A stretch of 64,000 bases of DNA from Olleya sp. Hel_I_94. GTDB lineage: Bacteria > Bacteroidota > Bacteroidia > Flavobacteriales > Flavobacteriaceae. Within the stretch, counting starts at the first letter, position 1, and every line of letters begins with the position of its first letter. Positions 52,574 to 62,111 of this stretch are shown here, in pieces. The position numbers and the translations under genes are program-made. The DNA is taken from contig NZ_VISI01000001.1 of assembly GCF_007827365.1 (NCBI RefSeq), forward strand, positions 188,501 through 252,500, read 5' to 3'. The notes beneath the pieces are model-generated. The model saw only the letters and a list, made by a program, of their open reading frames with translations, did not search any database and was not told the origin of the DNA.

Positions 52574-53309
52574 CTATGGATTAATTGGTAAAGATATCTC
52601 CTACTCTTTCTCTCAAAACTATTTTTCAATAAAATTTAAAGACGAAAATATTACTGATGCTAAATACCAAAATTTTGACATTCAAAATATTGAAACTTTT
52701 AAATCAAACATACTAACAACCAAAGGATTATCTGGTCTTAATGTTACCATCCCTTATAAAGAAAGTATTATTCCCTTTTTAGATTCATTAGATAAAAAAG
52801 CAAAAAAAATTGGTGCAGTAAACACTATTAAATTCACTAAAAAAGGACGTCTTAAAGGCTACAATACAGATATTTATGGTTTCAAAAAAAGTATCAAACC
52901 ACATATAAAAAAACATCATAAAAAAGCTTTAATTTTAGGTACAGGAGGAGCCAGCAAAGCAATTGCTTATGTTTTAAAACAACTAAACATTCAATTTCAT
53001 TTTGTATCAAGACAGCAGTCAAAAGCAGTTAGTTACACCTATGATACGTTAACTAAAGCTATTATTAATGAGCATCAAATAATTATAAATTGCTCGCCTG
53101 TTGGGACGTTTCCTGATGTAAATGAAGCACCAAATATTCCATATGGTGGACTTTCTAAAAAACATGTTTTATTCGACTTAATTTATAATCCATCACAAAC
53201 GGTTTTTTTAAAACATGGCAAAAACCATGGTGCGACTACTATAAATGGCTATGACATGTTAGTGTTTCAGGCTGAAAAATCTTGGAAAATCTGGAATAAA
53301 AATCTTTAA
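52566..53309 (+). CDS. aroE: Shikimate dehydrogenase
   Basis: A 247-residue NADP-dependent enzyme of aromatic amino acid synthesis. The substrate region YGLIGKDISYSFSQNYF, GLNVTIPYKESIIPFLD (Lys), GAVNTI, ALILGTGGASKAIAYVL and NGYDMLVFQAEKSWKIW are all family signatures. The start is ATG 52566, which overlaps the previous gene by 8 bases; the earlier ATG at 52542 would only add residues of the neighbour's frame. Length is slightly short (family ~270), as is common in Bacteroidota. Confidence 0.9.
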   Translation: MRNYGLIGKDISYSFSQNYFSIKFKDENITDAKYQNFDIQNIETFKSNILTTKGLSGLNVTIPYKESIIPFLDSLDKKAKKIGAVNTIKFTKKGRLKGYNTDIYGFKKSIKPHIKKHHKKALILGTGGASKAIAYVLKQLNIQFHFVSRQQSKAVSYTYDTLTKAIINEHQIIINCSPVGTFPDVNEAPNIPYGGLSKKHVLFDLIYNPSQTVFLKHGKNHGATTINGYDMLVFQAEKSWKIWNKNL

Positions 53310-53403
53310 ACTAAGAGTTAATCAACAATTTATTGGTAGTTTTTCAACTTGTCACTATCTTTAAAAGCTAAATACATAAATATCAACTAAAAACATTTTA
53401 AAA

Positions 53404-55308
53404 ATGTCAGAGCTAGATAACCTGCAAAATGCAGATGGAACGAAAGAAAACACTGAAAACGTACAACCAGAAACACCACAAGAAGTAACTTCTAAAGTAG
53501 AAGATAACGATGATGTTTTAAATGAAATTGAAGATTCTAATGCAGAAGATGCTGAAGATGAAGGTAACGTTGACAGACATAACATTGAAGATAAAGATTA
53601 CGAATCGCTTAATCTAGAGCAATTGGTTATCGAACTTGAGCGTTTGGTTAAAAACGAAAAAGTACAAGCTATTAAAAAACATGTAGATGCAATCAAAACA
53701 GAATTTGACAAGCAGTTTCATGAGCTTTTGGACGAGAAAAAAGAAGAGTTTTTAAGTAATGGTGGTAATGAGATTGACTTTAGATATCACACACCTATCC
53801 AACAAAGCTTTAAAGATAACTATAAAGATTACAGACAACGCTTAAGTGGTCACTACAAAAATATAGAACAAAACCACAAGCAAAATCTTACTAATCGATT
53901 AGACATCATAGAAGGTATTAAAGCATTAACAGAAGATGCTGAAGACTCTATGAACACTAAATACAAAAAGTTTAAAGAGTTACAAGACCAATGGAAAACT
54001 GCTGGTCCAATACCAAGAGATAAATATAACAACGCTTGGAATAGCTACCATTTTAATGTCGAACGTTTTTACGACCTACTACATTTAGACAGAGATTTGC
54101 GCGATAAAGATTTTGAACATAATTTAGAGCTTAAAACTAAAATTATCGAGCAAGCTGAAGCATTAGCTAATGATGAAAATACCAACAGAGCCTTTAGAGA
54201 ACTTCAAAATTTACATAAGATTTGGAAAGAAGAACTTGGACCTGTAGCTAGAGAACATAGAGAACCAATTTGGGAGCGCTTTAAAGAAGCGACTAAAAAA
54301 ATTAACGCGAAGCGTCAAGATTACTTTAAAAATTTGGACACTGTTTATGAGCAAAACTTATTAAATAAACAGGCGATAATCACGCTTATTGAAGAAAAAG
54401 CAAGTGAAAAAATCACGAATCATAATGGTTGGCAAAATAAAATTAAAGAAATTGAAGCCTTAAGAGAAGAGTTTTTCAAAGCAGGTAAAGTACCTGTTAA
54501 AGTTAACGAAGCAACTTGGGCTAAATTTAAAGAAGCTGTAAGAGGTTTTAATAGACGTAAAAACGAATTTTATAAAAGCTTAAAGAAAGACCAATACGAT
54601 AATCTAGAGAAAAAACTAGAATTAATTAAAATTGCTGAAGACAATAAAGACAGTGAAGATTTTCAGGCAACAACGCAGTTGATGAAAAAAATTCAAGGCG
54701 ATTGGAAACGTATTGGACATGTCCCTAGAAAAGATAGTGATAAAATATGGAAGCAATTTAAAAGTGCTTGCAACCACTATTTTGATCGTATTAAAGAACA
54801 ACGAAATGCAGCTAGTGCTGAAGAGGAAGAGGCTTTTACACAAAAAGAAGCCTTACTATCTGAAGTTAAAAACTTGACTCTTTCTGGAGATCAAAAAACA
54901 GACTTAGCAACTATAAAAACACAAATTAATAGCTGGAAAACTTTAGGTCGTGTGCCACGTAATAAGAAACAAATAGAAAGTGACTTTAATGATACACTTG
55001 ATGGATTATTTAAATCTTTGGACTTAAATAAAACGGAAGCCGAGTTGATAAAATTTGAAAACAAGTTAGATCAATTATCTTCTGGTGATGACAGTCGCGC
55101 TATTGACAATGAGCGTTTTTACATCCAGAAAAAAGTAGATGAAATTAAAGGTGAAATTATTCAACTTGAAAATAACTTACAATTTTTCTCAAATGTAAAA
55201 TCAGATAATCCATTAGTTAAAGAAGTGCATAAAAACATTAAAAAGCATAAGGATGATTTACAATTATGGGATACAAAACTTAAAAAAATTAAAGGATTGT
55301 ACAATTAA
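53404..55308 (+). CDS. DUF349 repeat protein
   Basis: A 634-residue highly charged coiled-coil protein. After an acidic N terminus (rich in D, E and N, residues 1-75) come about five DUF349 repeats of ~70 residues (for example FKELQDQWKTAGPIPRDKYN, LQNLHKIWKEELGPVAREHR, MKKIQGDWKRIGHVPRKDSD). No catalytic motif is visible. DUF349 proteins are cytoplasmic and poorly understood. It follows aroE with its own start and ends in a terminator. Confidence 0.88.
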   Translation: MSELDNLQNADGTKENTENVQPETPQEVTSKVEDNDDVLNEIEDSNAEDAEDEGNVDRHNIEDKDYESLNLEQLVIELERLVKNEKVQAIKKHVDAIKTEFDKQFHELLDEKKEEFLSNGGNEIDFRYHTPIQQSFKDNYKDYRQRLSGHYKNIEQNHKQNLTNRLDIIEGIKALTEDAEDSMNTKYKKFKELQDQWKTAGPIPRDKYNNAWNSYHFNVERFYDLLHLDRDLRDKDFEHNLELKTKIIEQAEALANDENTNRAFRELQNLHKIWKEELGPVAREHREPIWERFKEATKKINAKRQDYFKNLDTVYEQNLLNKQAIITLIEEKASEKITNHNGWQNKIKEIEALREEFFKAGKVPVKVNEATWAKFKEAVRGFNRRKNEFYKSLKKDQYDNLEKKLELIKIAEDNKDSEDFQATTQLMKKIQGDWKRIGHVPRKDSDKIWKQFKSACNHYFDRIKEQRNAASAEEEEAFTQKEALLSEVKNLTLSGDQKTDLATIKTQINSWKTLGRVPRNKKQIESDFNDTLDGLFKSLDLNKTEAELIKFENKLDQLSSGDDSRAIDNERFYIQKKVDEIKGEIIQLENNLQFFSNVKSDNPLVKEVHKNIKKHKDDLQLWDTKLKKIKGLYN

Positions 55309-55332
55309 AAAAATCTAACTAATTTTAAAATT

Positions 55333-55380
55333 AAAGTTGCTATAAATATTACACATGTAATAGAATTAGCAACTTTTTTT
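55333..55380 (+). terminator. Terminator after the DUF349 gene
   Basis: AAAGTTGCTA (55333-55342) pairs with TAGCAACTTT (55367-55376) with an internal palindrome TATTACA-CA-TGTAATA; a T run follows. Confidence 0.8.
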
Positions 55381-55474
55381 GCTTTAGACACACTTACAAA
55401 AACTATTTCTACTTTAATAAATAATAACCTTGTACTTACTAAAGTATATGGTTTTAAATTAGTAAATTACTATT

Positions 55475-55699
55475 ATGAAAATAAACCTTTTATCCTGCGA
55501 CGCAATTAGACCTGATAAAAAAGGAATTGCTAATTGTATTGAAGCTATTGCAATAGATATTAATGCAGCACAAGCCTTTCAATTTACAGAAATCTTATTA
55601 GAAGGAGATCCTATCGATTTTGATGTGGATGACAAAAACTCAGGATCTGCGTTAAGAGCCTTGCGCAAACTGGATATAGATTATCAGATATTAGATTAA
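55475..55699 (+). CDS. Conserved small protein, 74 residues
   Basis: An acidic protein with no known domain (MKINLLSCDAIRPDKKGIAN, then FQFTEILLEGDPIDFDVDDKN). A single cysteine lies at position 8. Its length and composition resemble small flavobacterial proteins found near metabolic genes. The OsmC gene starts 27 bases downstream, so they are probably co-transcribed. I cannot assign a function. Confidence 0.55.
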   Translation: MKINLLSCDAIRPDKKGIANCIEAIAIDINAAQAFQFTEILLEGDPIDFDVDDKNSGSALRALRKLDIDYQILD

Positions 55700-55726
55700 A
55701 AACATTAGTAATAAAGTATACCAATT

Positions 55727-56128
55727 ATGACCTACGGTATTAACGCTAAATCCTTTGCCAATAAGGACGCTTCAATCACTATAAAAGAGACTGCAATACA
55801 ATTTGGTACTACACCACAATCTAACGATACGCTTGCTAGTCCTGCTGATTTATTTTTAAGTGCTTTTGCTGCTTGTATTTTAAAAAATGTACAACGTTTT
55901 TCTGTTTTAATGAAATTTGAATACACTTCTGCAGACATTACAGTACAAGGAGTACGTCTAGACAAACCACCAAGAATGGATCAAATAGACTATCAATTAA
56001 TAATAGATACTACAGATAAAAATCTAAACGTAAACTTGCTGAAAAAAAATATTGAAAAATTTGGTACCATTTATAATACGGTTAAATTAAGCTGCGATAT
56101 AAACGGAACCGTTACGACAAAAGCATAA
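55727..56128 (+). CDS. OsmC-family protein
   Basis: A 133-residue protein with the OsmC/Ohr fold. The first cysteine lies in LFLSAFAACILKNVQRFSVL and the second near LSCDINGTV, matching the two reactive cysteines that reduce organic hydroperoxides. The length (~133) and spacing fit the OsmC-like branch. It lies before an arsenic pair but has its own start, and the gap to the next gene is 188 bases. Confidence 0.78.
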   Translation: MTYGINAKSFANKDASITIKETAIQFGTTPQSNDTLASPADLFLSAFAACILKNVQRFSVLMKFEYTSADITVQGVRLDKPPRMDQIDYQLIIDTTDKNLNVNLLKKNIEKFGTIYNTVKLSCDINGTVTTKA

Positions 56129-56316
56129 ATCCATTAACAGACTACAATTCTAAGATTAACTTTATGTAAAGTAATACATAAATGAGATATAATTTATTTG
56201 AATGTTTAAATATTAATCGTAACATTGCAATGAATTAATTAATAATAGAAATTAATTTAAATATCAAAAAACATATTAGCCATATAATACAAACTGTTTT
56301 TTAAAATCAACTTACA

Positions 56317-56952
56317 ATGAAGTCTAATACACAGCCTATGCTATTTGAAGACATAGAAAAAACAATTAAGCAATTAAGACCTGATACCATTTCTGAATCA
56401 CGAAAAGAAGTATTACAACCTTTAGCAGATTATATACAATCAAAGGTGAATAATAACCTAGAAATACGTATTAATTTTATATGTACACATAATTCTAGAC
56501 GCAGTCATTTATCGCAAATTTGGGCACAAACAATAGCCAGCTACTTTGCTATTAAAAACGTATTTTGTTACTCTGGTGGTACTGAAGCAACAGCAGTTTA
56601 CCCTATGGTTATCAAAACATTAAACCAATCTGGGTTTAAAATAAATGCGCTATCAAACGATAAAAACCCAATTTATTCAATCAAATATTCTAATAACGAA
56701 CATCCAATTATTGGTTTTTCAAAAACATTAGATGACGATTTTAATCCGCAATCACAATTTGCTGCAATTATGACTTGTAGTCAAGCAGATGGTGGTTGTC
56801 CATTTATTGCTGGTGCTGAGCAACGTATACCTATTACTTTTGAAGATCCAAAAGCATTTGATAACACACCACAACAAGAAGAAAAATACAACGAAAGAAG
56901 TTTGCAAATAGCTACTGAAATGTTATTTGTTTTCTCTCAAATAAAATCATAA
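56317..56952 (+). CDS. Low-molecular-weight phosphatase-type arsenate reductase-like protein
   Basis: A 211-residue protein. The P-loop CTHNSRRS (Cys56 to Arg62, CX5R) and [14 protein letters not shown] place it in the low-molecular-weight tyrosine phosphatase/arsenate reductase family. It has a late acidic region ([19 protein letters not shown], then [10 protein letters not shown]). It is longer than classical ArsC (about 135), with N- and C-terminal extensions. Its stop is 2 bases before an ACR3 pump gene, so a role in arsenate reduction feeding arsenite export is probable. Confidence 0.82.
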   Translation: MKSNTQPMLFEDIEKTIKQLRPDTISESRKEVLQPLADYIQSKVNNNLEIRINFICTHNSRRSHLSQIWAQTIASYFAIKNVFCYSGGTEATAVYPMVIKTLNQSGFKINALSNDKNPIYSIKYSNNEHPIIGFSKTLDDDFNPQSQFAAIMTCSQADGGCPFIAGAEQRIPITFEDPKAFDNTPQQEEKYNERSLQIATEMLFVFSQIKS

Positions 56953-56954
56953 AA

Positions 56955-58001
56955 ATGGCTTCAAAAAAATTAAGTTTTCTAGATAAAAATCTAACGCTAT
57001 GGATATTTGTAGCAATGATAATTGGTGTTGGACTTGGGTATTTTATACCAACCTTTCCAGATATTATAAATTCCTTTAGTAGTGGATCTACAAATTATCC
57101 AATTGCAATTGGTTTAATTTTAATGATGTATCCACCATTAGCAAAAGTTAATTACGCTTTATTACCAAAGGTTTTTAAAAACACTAAAATATTGTCAATT
57201 TCGCTTATTCTAAATTGGATTATCGGACCTGTTTTAATGTTTATTCTGGCTATTACATTTTTAAAAGACTATCCAGAATATATGGTTGGGTTAATTTTAA
57301 TTGGTTTAGCACGATGTATTGCAATGGTCTTGGTTTGGAATGATCTTGCAGAAGGTAGTAGCGAGTATGGTGCAGGTTTAGTCGCTTTAAACAGTATTTT
57401 TCAAGTATTTGCTTATAGTTTTTACGCTTGGCTTTTTATAACCATATTACCTCCTTATTTTGGATTTGAAGGTGCTATCGTAGATATTTCAATAGGTACC
57501 ATTGCAGAAAGTGTCGCTATATATTTAGGTATCCCTTTTCTTTTAGGGATTTTAAGTAGACAAATTTTAGTAAAATTAAAAGGTGAAGATTGGTATACTA
57601 ATACATTTATACCAACAATATCTCCTATGACTTTAATTGCACTATTATTTACAATAGTCATTATGTTTTCGTTAAAAGGTGAGTTAATTGTAGAAATACC
57701 AATGGATGTTTTAATTATTGCAGTACCATTACTTATCTATTTTTTACTAATGTTTATTATCGGATTTTTCTTTACAAAAGCTTCTGGTGCAGAATATGAT
57801 AAAACCGCTTCTGTTGCATTTACTGCTGCTGGTAATAATTTTGAACTAGCTATTGCTGTCGCTATTGCTGTTTTTGGACTTAATTCTGGACAAGCTTTTG
57901 CAGGTGTTATTGGTCCTTTAGTAGAAGTTCCTGCGCTGATTTTATTAGTGAGAGTCTCTTTCTGGCTAAGAAAAAAATATTATGGACACGCTACTTTGTA
58001 A
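56955..58001 (+). CDS. ACR3-family arsenite efflux transporter
   Basis: A 348-residue membrane protein with ten helices. The family-typical segment [20 protein letters not shown] carries the conserved cysteine (about 121), and [21 protein letters not shown] lies near the C terminus. It exports arsenite or antimonite using the membrane potential. It is co-transcribed with the arsenate reductase-like gene (2-base gap). It is the last stable gene before cassette array 2. Confidence 0.92.
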   Translation: MASKKLSFLDKNLTLWIFVAMIIGVGLGYFIPTFPDIINSFSSGSTNYPIAIGLILMMYPPLAKVNYALLPKVFKNTKILSISLILNWIIGPVLMFILAITFLKDYPEYMVGLILIGLARCIAMVLVWNDLAEGSSEYGAGLVALNSIFQVFAYSFYAWLFITILPPYFGFEGAIVDISIGTIAESVAIYLGIPFLLGILSRQILVKLKGEDWYTNTFIPTISPMTLIALLFTIVIMFSLKGELIVEIPMDVLIIAVPLLIYFLLMFIIGFFFTKASGAEYDKTASVAFTAAGNNFELAIAVAIAVFGLNSGQAFAGVIGPLVEVPALILLVRVSFWLRKKYYGHATL

Positions 58002-58050
58002 AAAGACGCAGAACACAGTAAATAAATAATTACTTAACAGATAATTACAA

Positions 58051-58327
58051 GTAATAAAATAAAAAGCACAATCCTAAGATTGTGCTTTTTCTATTTTATA
58101 TAATACTATTTAATACGATTACTTTTTAGGAATCTCTTTTAAAATCTCTAATACAAAGTTCCAGTATTTTTGAGCAGAAGATATTTGCATGTATTAATCA
58201 ATCTTATCTTAACCTTTATTGTGATACTGCATTACTTGCAAATTTGACTTTGTCATTTTTTTCAACTAAATTCGTTTAACTTCGAATATAATTCATTGAA
58301 ACGGAATCATATTCGCTATACTTTGTA
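58051..58327 (+). repeat. Repeat block A: terminator + pepD 3'-end copy + promoter
   Basis: The block has three parts. A terminator stem AAAAAGCACAATC/GATTGTGCTTTTT occupies 58061-58090. A ~70-bp copy of the 3' end of pepD (58119-58188, minus-strand sense, starting at the stop) follows. An ~140-bp region then ends in TTGAAACGG...ATACTTTG. Blocks B (about 59050-59331) and C (about 61080-61362) are nearly identical. The true pepD shares only the terminator and 3'-end part. The TTG-N18-TATACTTTG near the end is a plausible promoter. Confidence 0.8.
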
Positions 58328-58424
58328 AGCAATTTAAGAAACGTCTTGCTCAATGAAAGACACAGTTCACTCATTTTAGATTTTTATATTAATTAACCAA
58401 GTTTATTTTTGAATAAAACATAAA

Positions 58425-58898
58425 ATGGAAACAAAAATTAGACTTTGGATTGCAACATTAATATTTGGAATTATTCAAATCGGATTTGGACAAAATCTGA
58501 ATATGGTAATTGAGGTGAACGAAAGATTAGTGACGACCGAAATTGCAGGCGCTTATCTGAATTTTGAAAACGAGGATGGAACTAAAAGCAGAACCCTTGT
58601 TGGATATCATCCTGGAGAATTAGTTTTACAGAAAGAGGACTGGGAAAAAATTCAATCTGAATCGACAAAAAATATCACGCTTACTTTTGACTATTATGCT
58701 TTGAAAGGAAAGTGGCATAATAGTGTGAATTTCGGAATTGAAATGCAAAAGCACCATTTTGAGAAGAGTTATTTGATTTTAAGGGTATATGACTTTAGAG
58801 AAAGGAAATTTAGAAAACGATATGGTTGTTTGACTGACAAAAAATTTATTACGGAATTGAACTTCCCACAAGGCGGAATTTTAATACGCTGTAGATAA
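58425..58898 (+). CDS. Exported hypothetical protein in cassette array 2, 157 residues
   Basis: An exported protein with a signal-like N terminus (METKIRLWIATLIFGIIQIGFGQ). The rest is rich in charged and aromatic residues (EVNERLVTTEIAGAYLNFEN, RVYDFRERKFRKRYGCLTD). I do not recognise a domain. Base composition looks less AT-rich than the neighbouring core genes. It is preceded by repeat block A with a promoter and followed by R5. Confidence 0.6.
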   Translation: METKIRLWIATLIFGIIQIGFGQNLNMVIEVNERLVTTEIAGAYLNFENEDGTKSRTLVGYHPGELVLQKEDWEKIQSESTKNITLTFDYYALKGKWHNSVNFGIEMQKHHFEKSYLILRVYDFRERKFRKRYGCLTDKKFITELNFPQGGILIRCR

Positions 58899-58910
58899 TA
58901 AAAAAACTGC

Positions 58911-59045
58911 TTACAACACCGTGTATAATTAATTGCTTTGGTCGTTGCTTATTTGGAAAATTCCTTCGGAATTTTCTCGCGTTCGTTTTTGTTTACTAAA
59001 TTAGTTGCTTAATCACGCAACTAACCATACACAAGACCGTTAAAC
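58911..59045 (+). repeat. R5, structured attC-like element
   Basis: GTGTAT (58921-58926) pairs with ATACAC (59027-59032). A perfect 9-bp hairpin GAAAATTCC/GGAATTTTC is at 58956-58964 and 58968-58976. GTTGC (58944-58948) faces GCAAC (59017-59021). It ends in GTTAAAC (59039-59045), which fits the GTTRRRY core of attC. Confidence 0.7.
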
Positions 59046-59331
59046 GAACATTAATAAATCACATAAAAAAGCACAATCCTAAGATTGTGCTTTTTCTATT
59101 TTATATAATACTACTTAAAACGATTACTTTTTAGGAATCTCCTTTAAAATCTCTAATACAAAGTTCCAGTATTTTGAGCAGAAGATATTTGCGTGTATTA
59201 ATCAACCTTATTTTAACCTTTATTGTGATGCTGCATTAATTGCAAATTTGACTTTATCATTTTTTTCATCTAAATTCGTTTAACTTCGAATATAATTTAT
59301 TGAAACGGAATCATATTCGCTATACTTTGTA
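59046..59331 (+). repeat. Repeat block B: terminator + pepD 3'-end copy + promoter
   Basis: The terminator stem is at 59066-59095 and the pepD 3'-end copy starts at 59124. The copy has lost one T relative to blocks A, C and native pepD (TATTTTG for TATTTTTG), so its reading frame is broken and it is not under coding constraint. Confidence 0.8.
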
Positions 59332-59354
59332 CACAAATAAAATAACAGAATAAA

Positions 59355-60938
59355 ATGATAAGATTAATAACGATTCTACTCTTAATAATAAGTACAAATA
59401 TCTATAGCCAACAAACTATCTACTTTGATAAAGATTGGAAGGAAACTGATAAAATGAATGCGCTTTATTATAGGCAAATTCACCCTTCTAATAACAAATT
59501 TATTGTAAAAGATTATTTAATGGATGATAAGTTGCAATTTGATGGTGTTTCTAGCACAGCTAAAGAGCCTCTTATACTAGAAGGAGAAGCTATTTGGTAT
59601 AATGAAAATGGAATTGTAACACAAAAAGGAAACTTCAAAAATAATACTCTAAATGGTAAACTCATAACATACTATTTAAATGGAAAAATAAAGAGTACAG
59701 AAACTTATGAAAATGGTAAATTAGAAGGACTATATACAGAATTTTTTCCTACTGGAGAAATAAGTAATCAAGCTGTTTTTTCTAAAAACCAAATTAATGG
59801 ACTACACAATAAATATAGAAGTCCCAACCAATTGGAGTTTAAAGTTAATTACAAAAATGGAGTGATTGATGGAGCTTATGAGTTCTACAATAGTAATGAA
59901 ACTCTTTTTAATAAAGGAAGTGCAAAGGATGGTATTCAAAATGGTAAATGCTTCGACTATTATTATGAAGGCGAATTAAGAAAAGAATATACAATTAAAG
60001 AAGGACTTGTTGATGGTGAACTAATTGAGTACGATAGGAATGGAAATATAATGACTAAAGGATTATTCGATATGGGAAAAGTTATTTCATTTGAATCAAT
60101 ATCTTTAAGAACAACTAACAATAGTAAGTTTAGTAGTTCTATGAAACTTAAAAATGGAATAGAAGAATGGAAAGTCTACAGAGATGGTAAATTGATACTT
60201 AAATCTTTTTACAAAGATGGTTTTAAAACAGGTAAATGGGAAGTATTTAACTATGATGGTTCAAAGTTATATCAAATCTTAAATTTTGATGATAATACTG
60301 ATTGTAAAGACACCTACTTACAAAGAACAAAAGAAGAATTTGATCCTTTTCTATTTTTAAGTAGTCGCTTTAATTTTGAAAGTAAAATGATTGATATTGA
60401 CGATTGTAATGGTGGAAAGAAGGAACTATTCTCTAATGAATCAGAAAACCCATTCTATTATTTAAAAGAAAAAAATAAAAAAACGTTGGAACAAAACACC
60501 ATCGCAGAGAATAAAAATCTAATTGATTACAAAGAGTCTGCTAATGATAAAAACTTTTTGGTAAAAAACAATTGTATAAAGCATCCAAAATATAATGAAG
60601 TTCATTTATGCATAAAAGAAATAAACAGTATTACACACAAAGTGTTTCTTTCTGAAAATTTAAAATTATTAAAAGAATTAAGGTCTCAAGCAAAACCGAA
60701 GGATAATGAAATATATTTTTATTATCAAAAATTTGAAGAGAGAATATACGATTTAGATAAAGAACACTCTAATAGGTATATGGGATTTAAATTACCAGAT
60801 GTTCTTGTAGAGGCTTTCAAGAATAAAACTTTAGATTACATTTCAGTTATTGGAGTTTATGAGCATCAATTTTGGAATATTGACAACTTTTCGGGCTCTT
60901 CTGCTTATTTTGCATTCAAGAAGGAAATAGCAAATTAA
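59355..60938 (+). CDS. MORN-repeat exported protein in cassette array 2
   Basis: A 527-residue protein with a signal peptide (MIRLITILLLIISTNIYSQ). Residues about 70-320 hold repeats of the MORN_2 / YwqK type, for example NGKLITYYLNGKIKSTETYE, NGKLEGLYTEFFPTGEISNQ and NGKCFDYYYEGELRKEYT. The C-terminal ~180 residues are not repeats (KEINSITHKVFLSENLKLLK) and have no recognised domain. The start lies 24 bases after block B. MORN-type repeats often mediate protein or membrane contacts, and in some Bacteroidota they are labelled YwqK-family antitoxins, which is a loose name only. Confidence 0.75.
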   Translation: MIRLITILLLIISTNIYSQQTIYFDKDWKETDKMNALYYRQIHPSNNKFIVKDYLMDDKLQFDGVSSTAKEPLILEGEAIWYNENGIVTQKGNFKNNTLNGKLITYYLNGKIKSTETYENGKLEGLYTEFFPTGEISNQAVFSKNQINGLHNKYRSPNQLEFKVNYKNGVIDGAYEFYNSNETLFNKGSAKDGIQNGKCFDYYYEGELRKEYTIKEGLVDGELIEYDRNGNIMTKGLFDMGKVISFESISLRTTNNSKFSSSMKLKNGIEEWKVYRDGKLILKSFYKDGFKTGKWEVFNYDGSKLYQILNFDDNTDCKDTYLQRTKEEFDPFLFLSSRFNFESKMIDIDDCNGGKKELFSNESENPFYYLKEKNKKTLEQNTIAENKNLIDYKESANDKNFLVKNNCIKHPKYNEVHLCIKEINSITHKVFLSENLKLLKELRSQAKPKDNEIYFYYQKFEERIYDLDKEHSNRYMGFKLPDVLVEAFKNKTLDYISVIGVYEHQFWNIDNFSGSSAYFAFKKEIAN

Positions 60939-60948
60939 AAAACTATGT

Positions 60949-61077
60949 ACAACAATGGCTATAATTAATTACTTGTTCTCGCCTACTTCTGAAAATCCGT
61001 GTGTATTTTCAGCCTAGTAAGTACTTGCAAAGTTAAGTGCTAAACCACGCAACTACTCATAGCCGAAAGCGTTAAAC
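60949..61077 (+). repeat. R6, structured attC-like element
   Basis: GGCTAT (60957-60962) pairs with ATAGCC (61059-61064). The central hairpin is CTGAAAAT (60989-60996) with ATTTTCAG (61005-61012). It ends in GTTAAAC (61071-61077). The outer pair differs in sequence from R5 but keeps pairing. Confidence 0.7.
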
Positions 61078-61362
61078 GAACATTAATAAATCACATAAAA
61101 AAGCACAATCCTAAGATTGTGCTTTTTCTATTTTATATAATACGACTTAAAAAGATTACTTTTTAGGAATCTCCTTTAAAATCTCTAATACAAAGTTCCA
61201 GTATTTTTGAGCAGAAAATATTTGCGTGTATTAATCAACTTTATCTTAACCTTTATTCTGATACTGCATTAATTGCAAATTTGACTTTGTCATTTTTTTC
61301 AACTAAATTCGTTTAACTTCGAATATAATTCATTGAAACGGAATCATATTCGCTATACTTTA
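61078..61362 (+). repeat. Repeat block C: terminator + pepD 3'-end copy + promoter
   Basis: The terminator stem is at 61098-61127, and a pepD 3'-end copy at 61156-61226 keeps the native reading frame over 23 codons. The promoter-like end (ATTCGCTATACTTTAGG) differs from A and B by the final bases. Confidence 0.8.
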
Positions 61363-61382
61363 GGTGCAATTTGCTCACTCAA

Positions 61383-62111
61383 ATGAAAATACCGAAAATA
61401 AAAGGAATAATAGACAGACGAATTTTAATCAATTACCAAATTGATAAAGAAGTCTTGGAAAATTATTTACCAAAACCTTTCAAACCTAAATTAGTAAACG
61501 GAAAAGGAATTGCAGGAATCTGTTTGATAAGATTAAAAGAAATCAGACCGAAAGGTTTGCCGAAACAAATCGGAATTTCTTCTGAAAATGGAGCTCATAG
61601 AATTGCAGTTGAATGGACTGAAAACGGAAAGTTAAAAGAAGGAGTTTATATTCCAAGAAGAGATACTTCTTCTAAATTAAATTCTTTAGCTGGCGGAACT
61701 ATATTTCCTGGAATTCATCATTTAGCAAATTTTAAAGTAAATGAAAAAGATGGAAACTACGAAGTCGGTTTTATCAGCGATGACAAAACTTCATTATCAA
61801 TAAAAGCAAAAGAAACAAACTCTTGGAATACCGAAAGTGTATTTGAAAATTTAGAATGTGTTTCTGAATTCTTTGAAAATGGTTCTATTGGATATTCGCC
61901 TGACAAAAATGACTTTGACGGACTTGAATTAAAAGCATATAATTGGAAAGTATCACTTTTGGAAGTTGAGAATGTAAAATCAAGCTTTTTTGAGAATGAA
62001 AGTATTTTTCCGAAAGGTTCTGTCAAATTTGATAATGCATTATTAATGAAAGATATTGAACACGAATGGATAGGACTAAAAAAAATAAAAACTGCACCTA
62101 ATACCATATAA
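61383..62111 (+). CDS. DUF2071-like protein in cassette array 2
   Basis: A 242-residue protein. The segments KGIIDRRILINYQIDKEVLE, LPKPFKPKLVNGKGIAGICL, GISSENGAHRIAVEW and DTSSKLNSLAGGTIFPGIHH agree with the DUF2071 family, which has an acetoacetate-decarboxylase-like fold. No signal peptide or membrane helix is present. The start is ATG 61383; a TTG at 61371 is in frame but gives MLTQ, which looks added. It is followed directly by R7. Confidence 0.7.
   Translation: MKIPKIKGIIDRRILINYQIDKEVLENYLPKPFKPKLVNGKGIAGICLIRLKEIRPKGLPKQIGISSENGAHRIAVEWTENGKLKEGVYIPRRDTSSKLNSLAGGTIFPGIHHLANFKVNEKDGNYEVGFISDDKTSLSIKAKETNSWNTESVFENLECVSEFFENGSIGYSPDKNDFDGLELKAYNWKVSLLEVENVKSSFFENESIFPKGSVKFDNALLMKDIEHEWIGLKKIKTAPNTI

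Noticed and set aside
58119..58188. pepD-end copies as real small genes
   Set aside because: They contain only the last ~23 codons and a stop, no start, and copy B is frameshifted; they are remnants or target-site copies.
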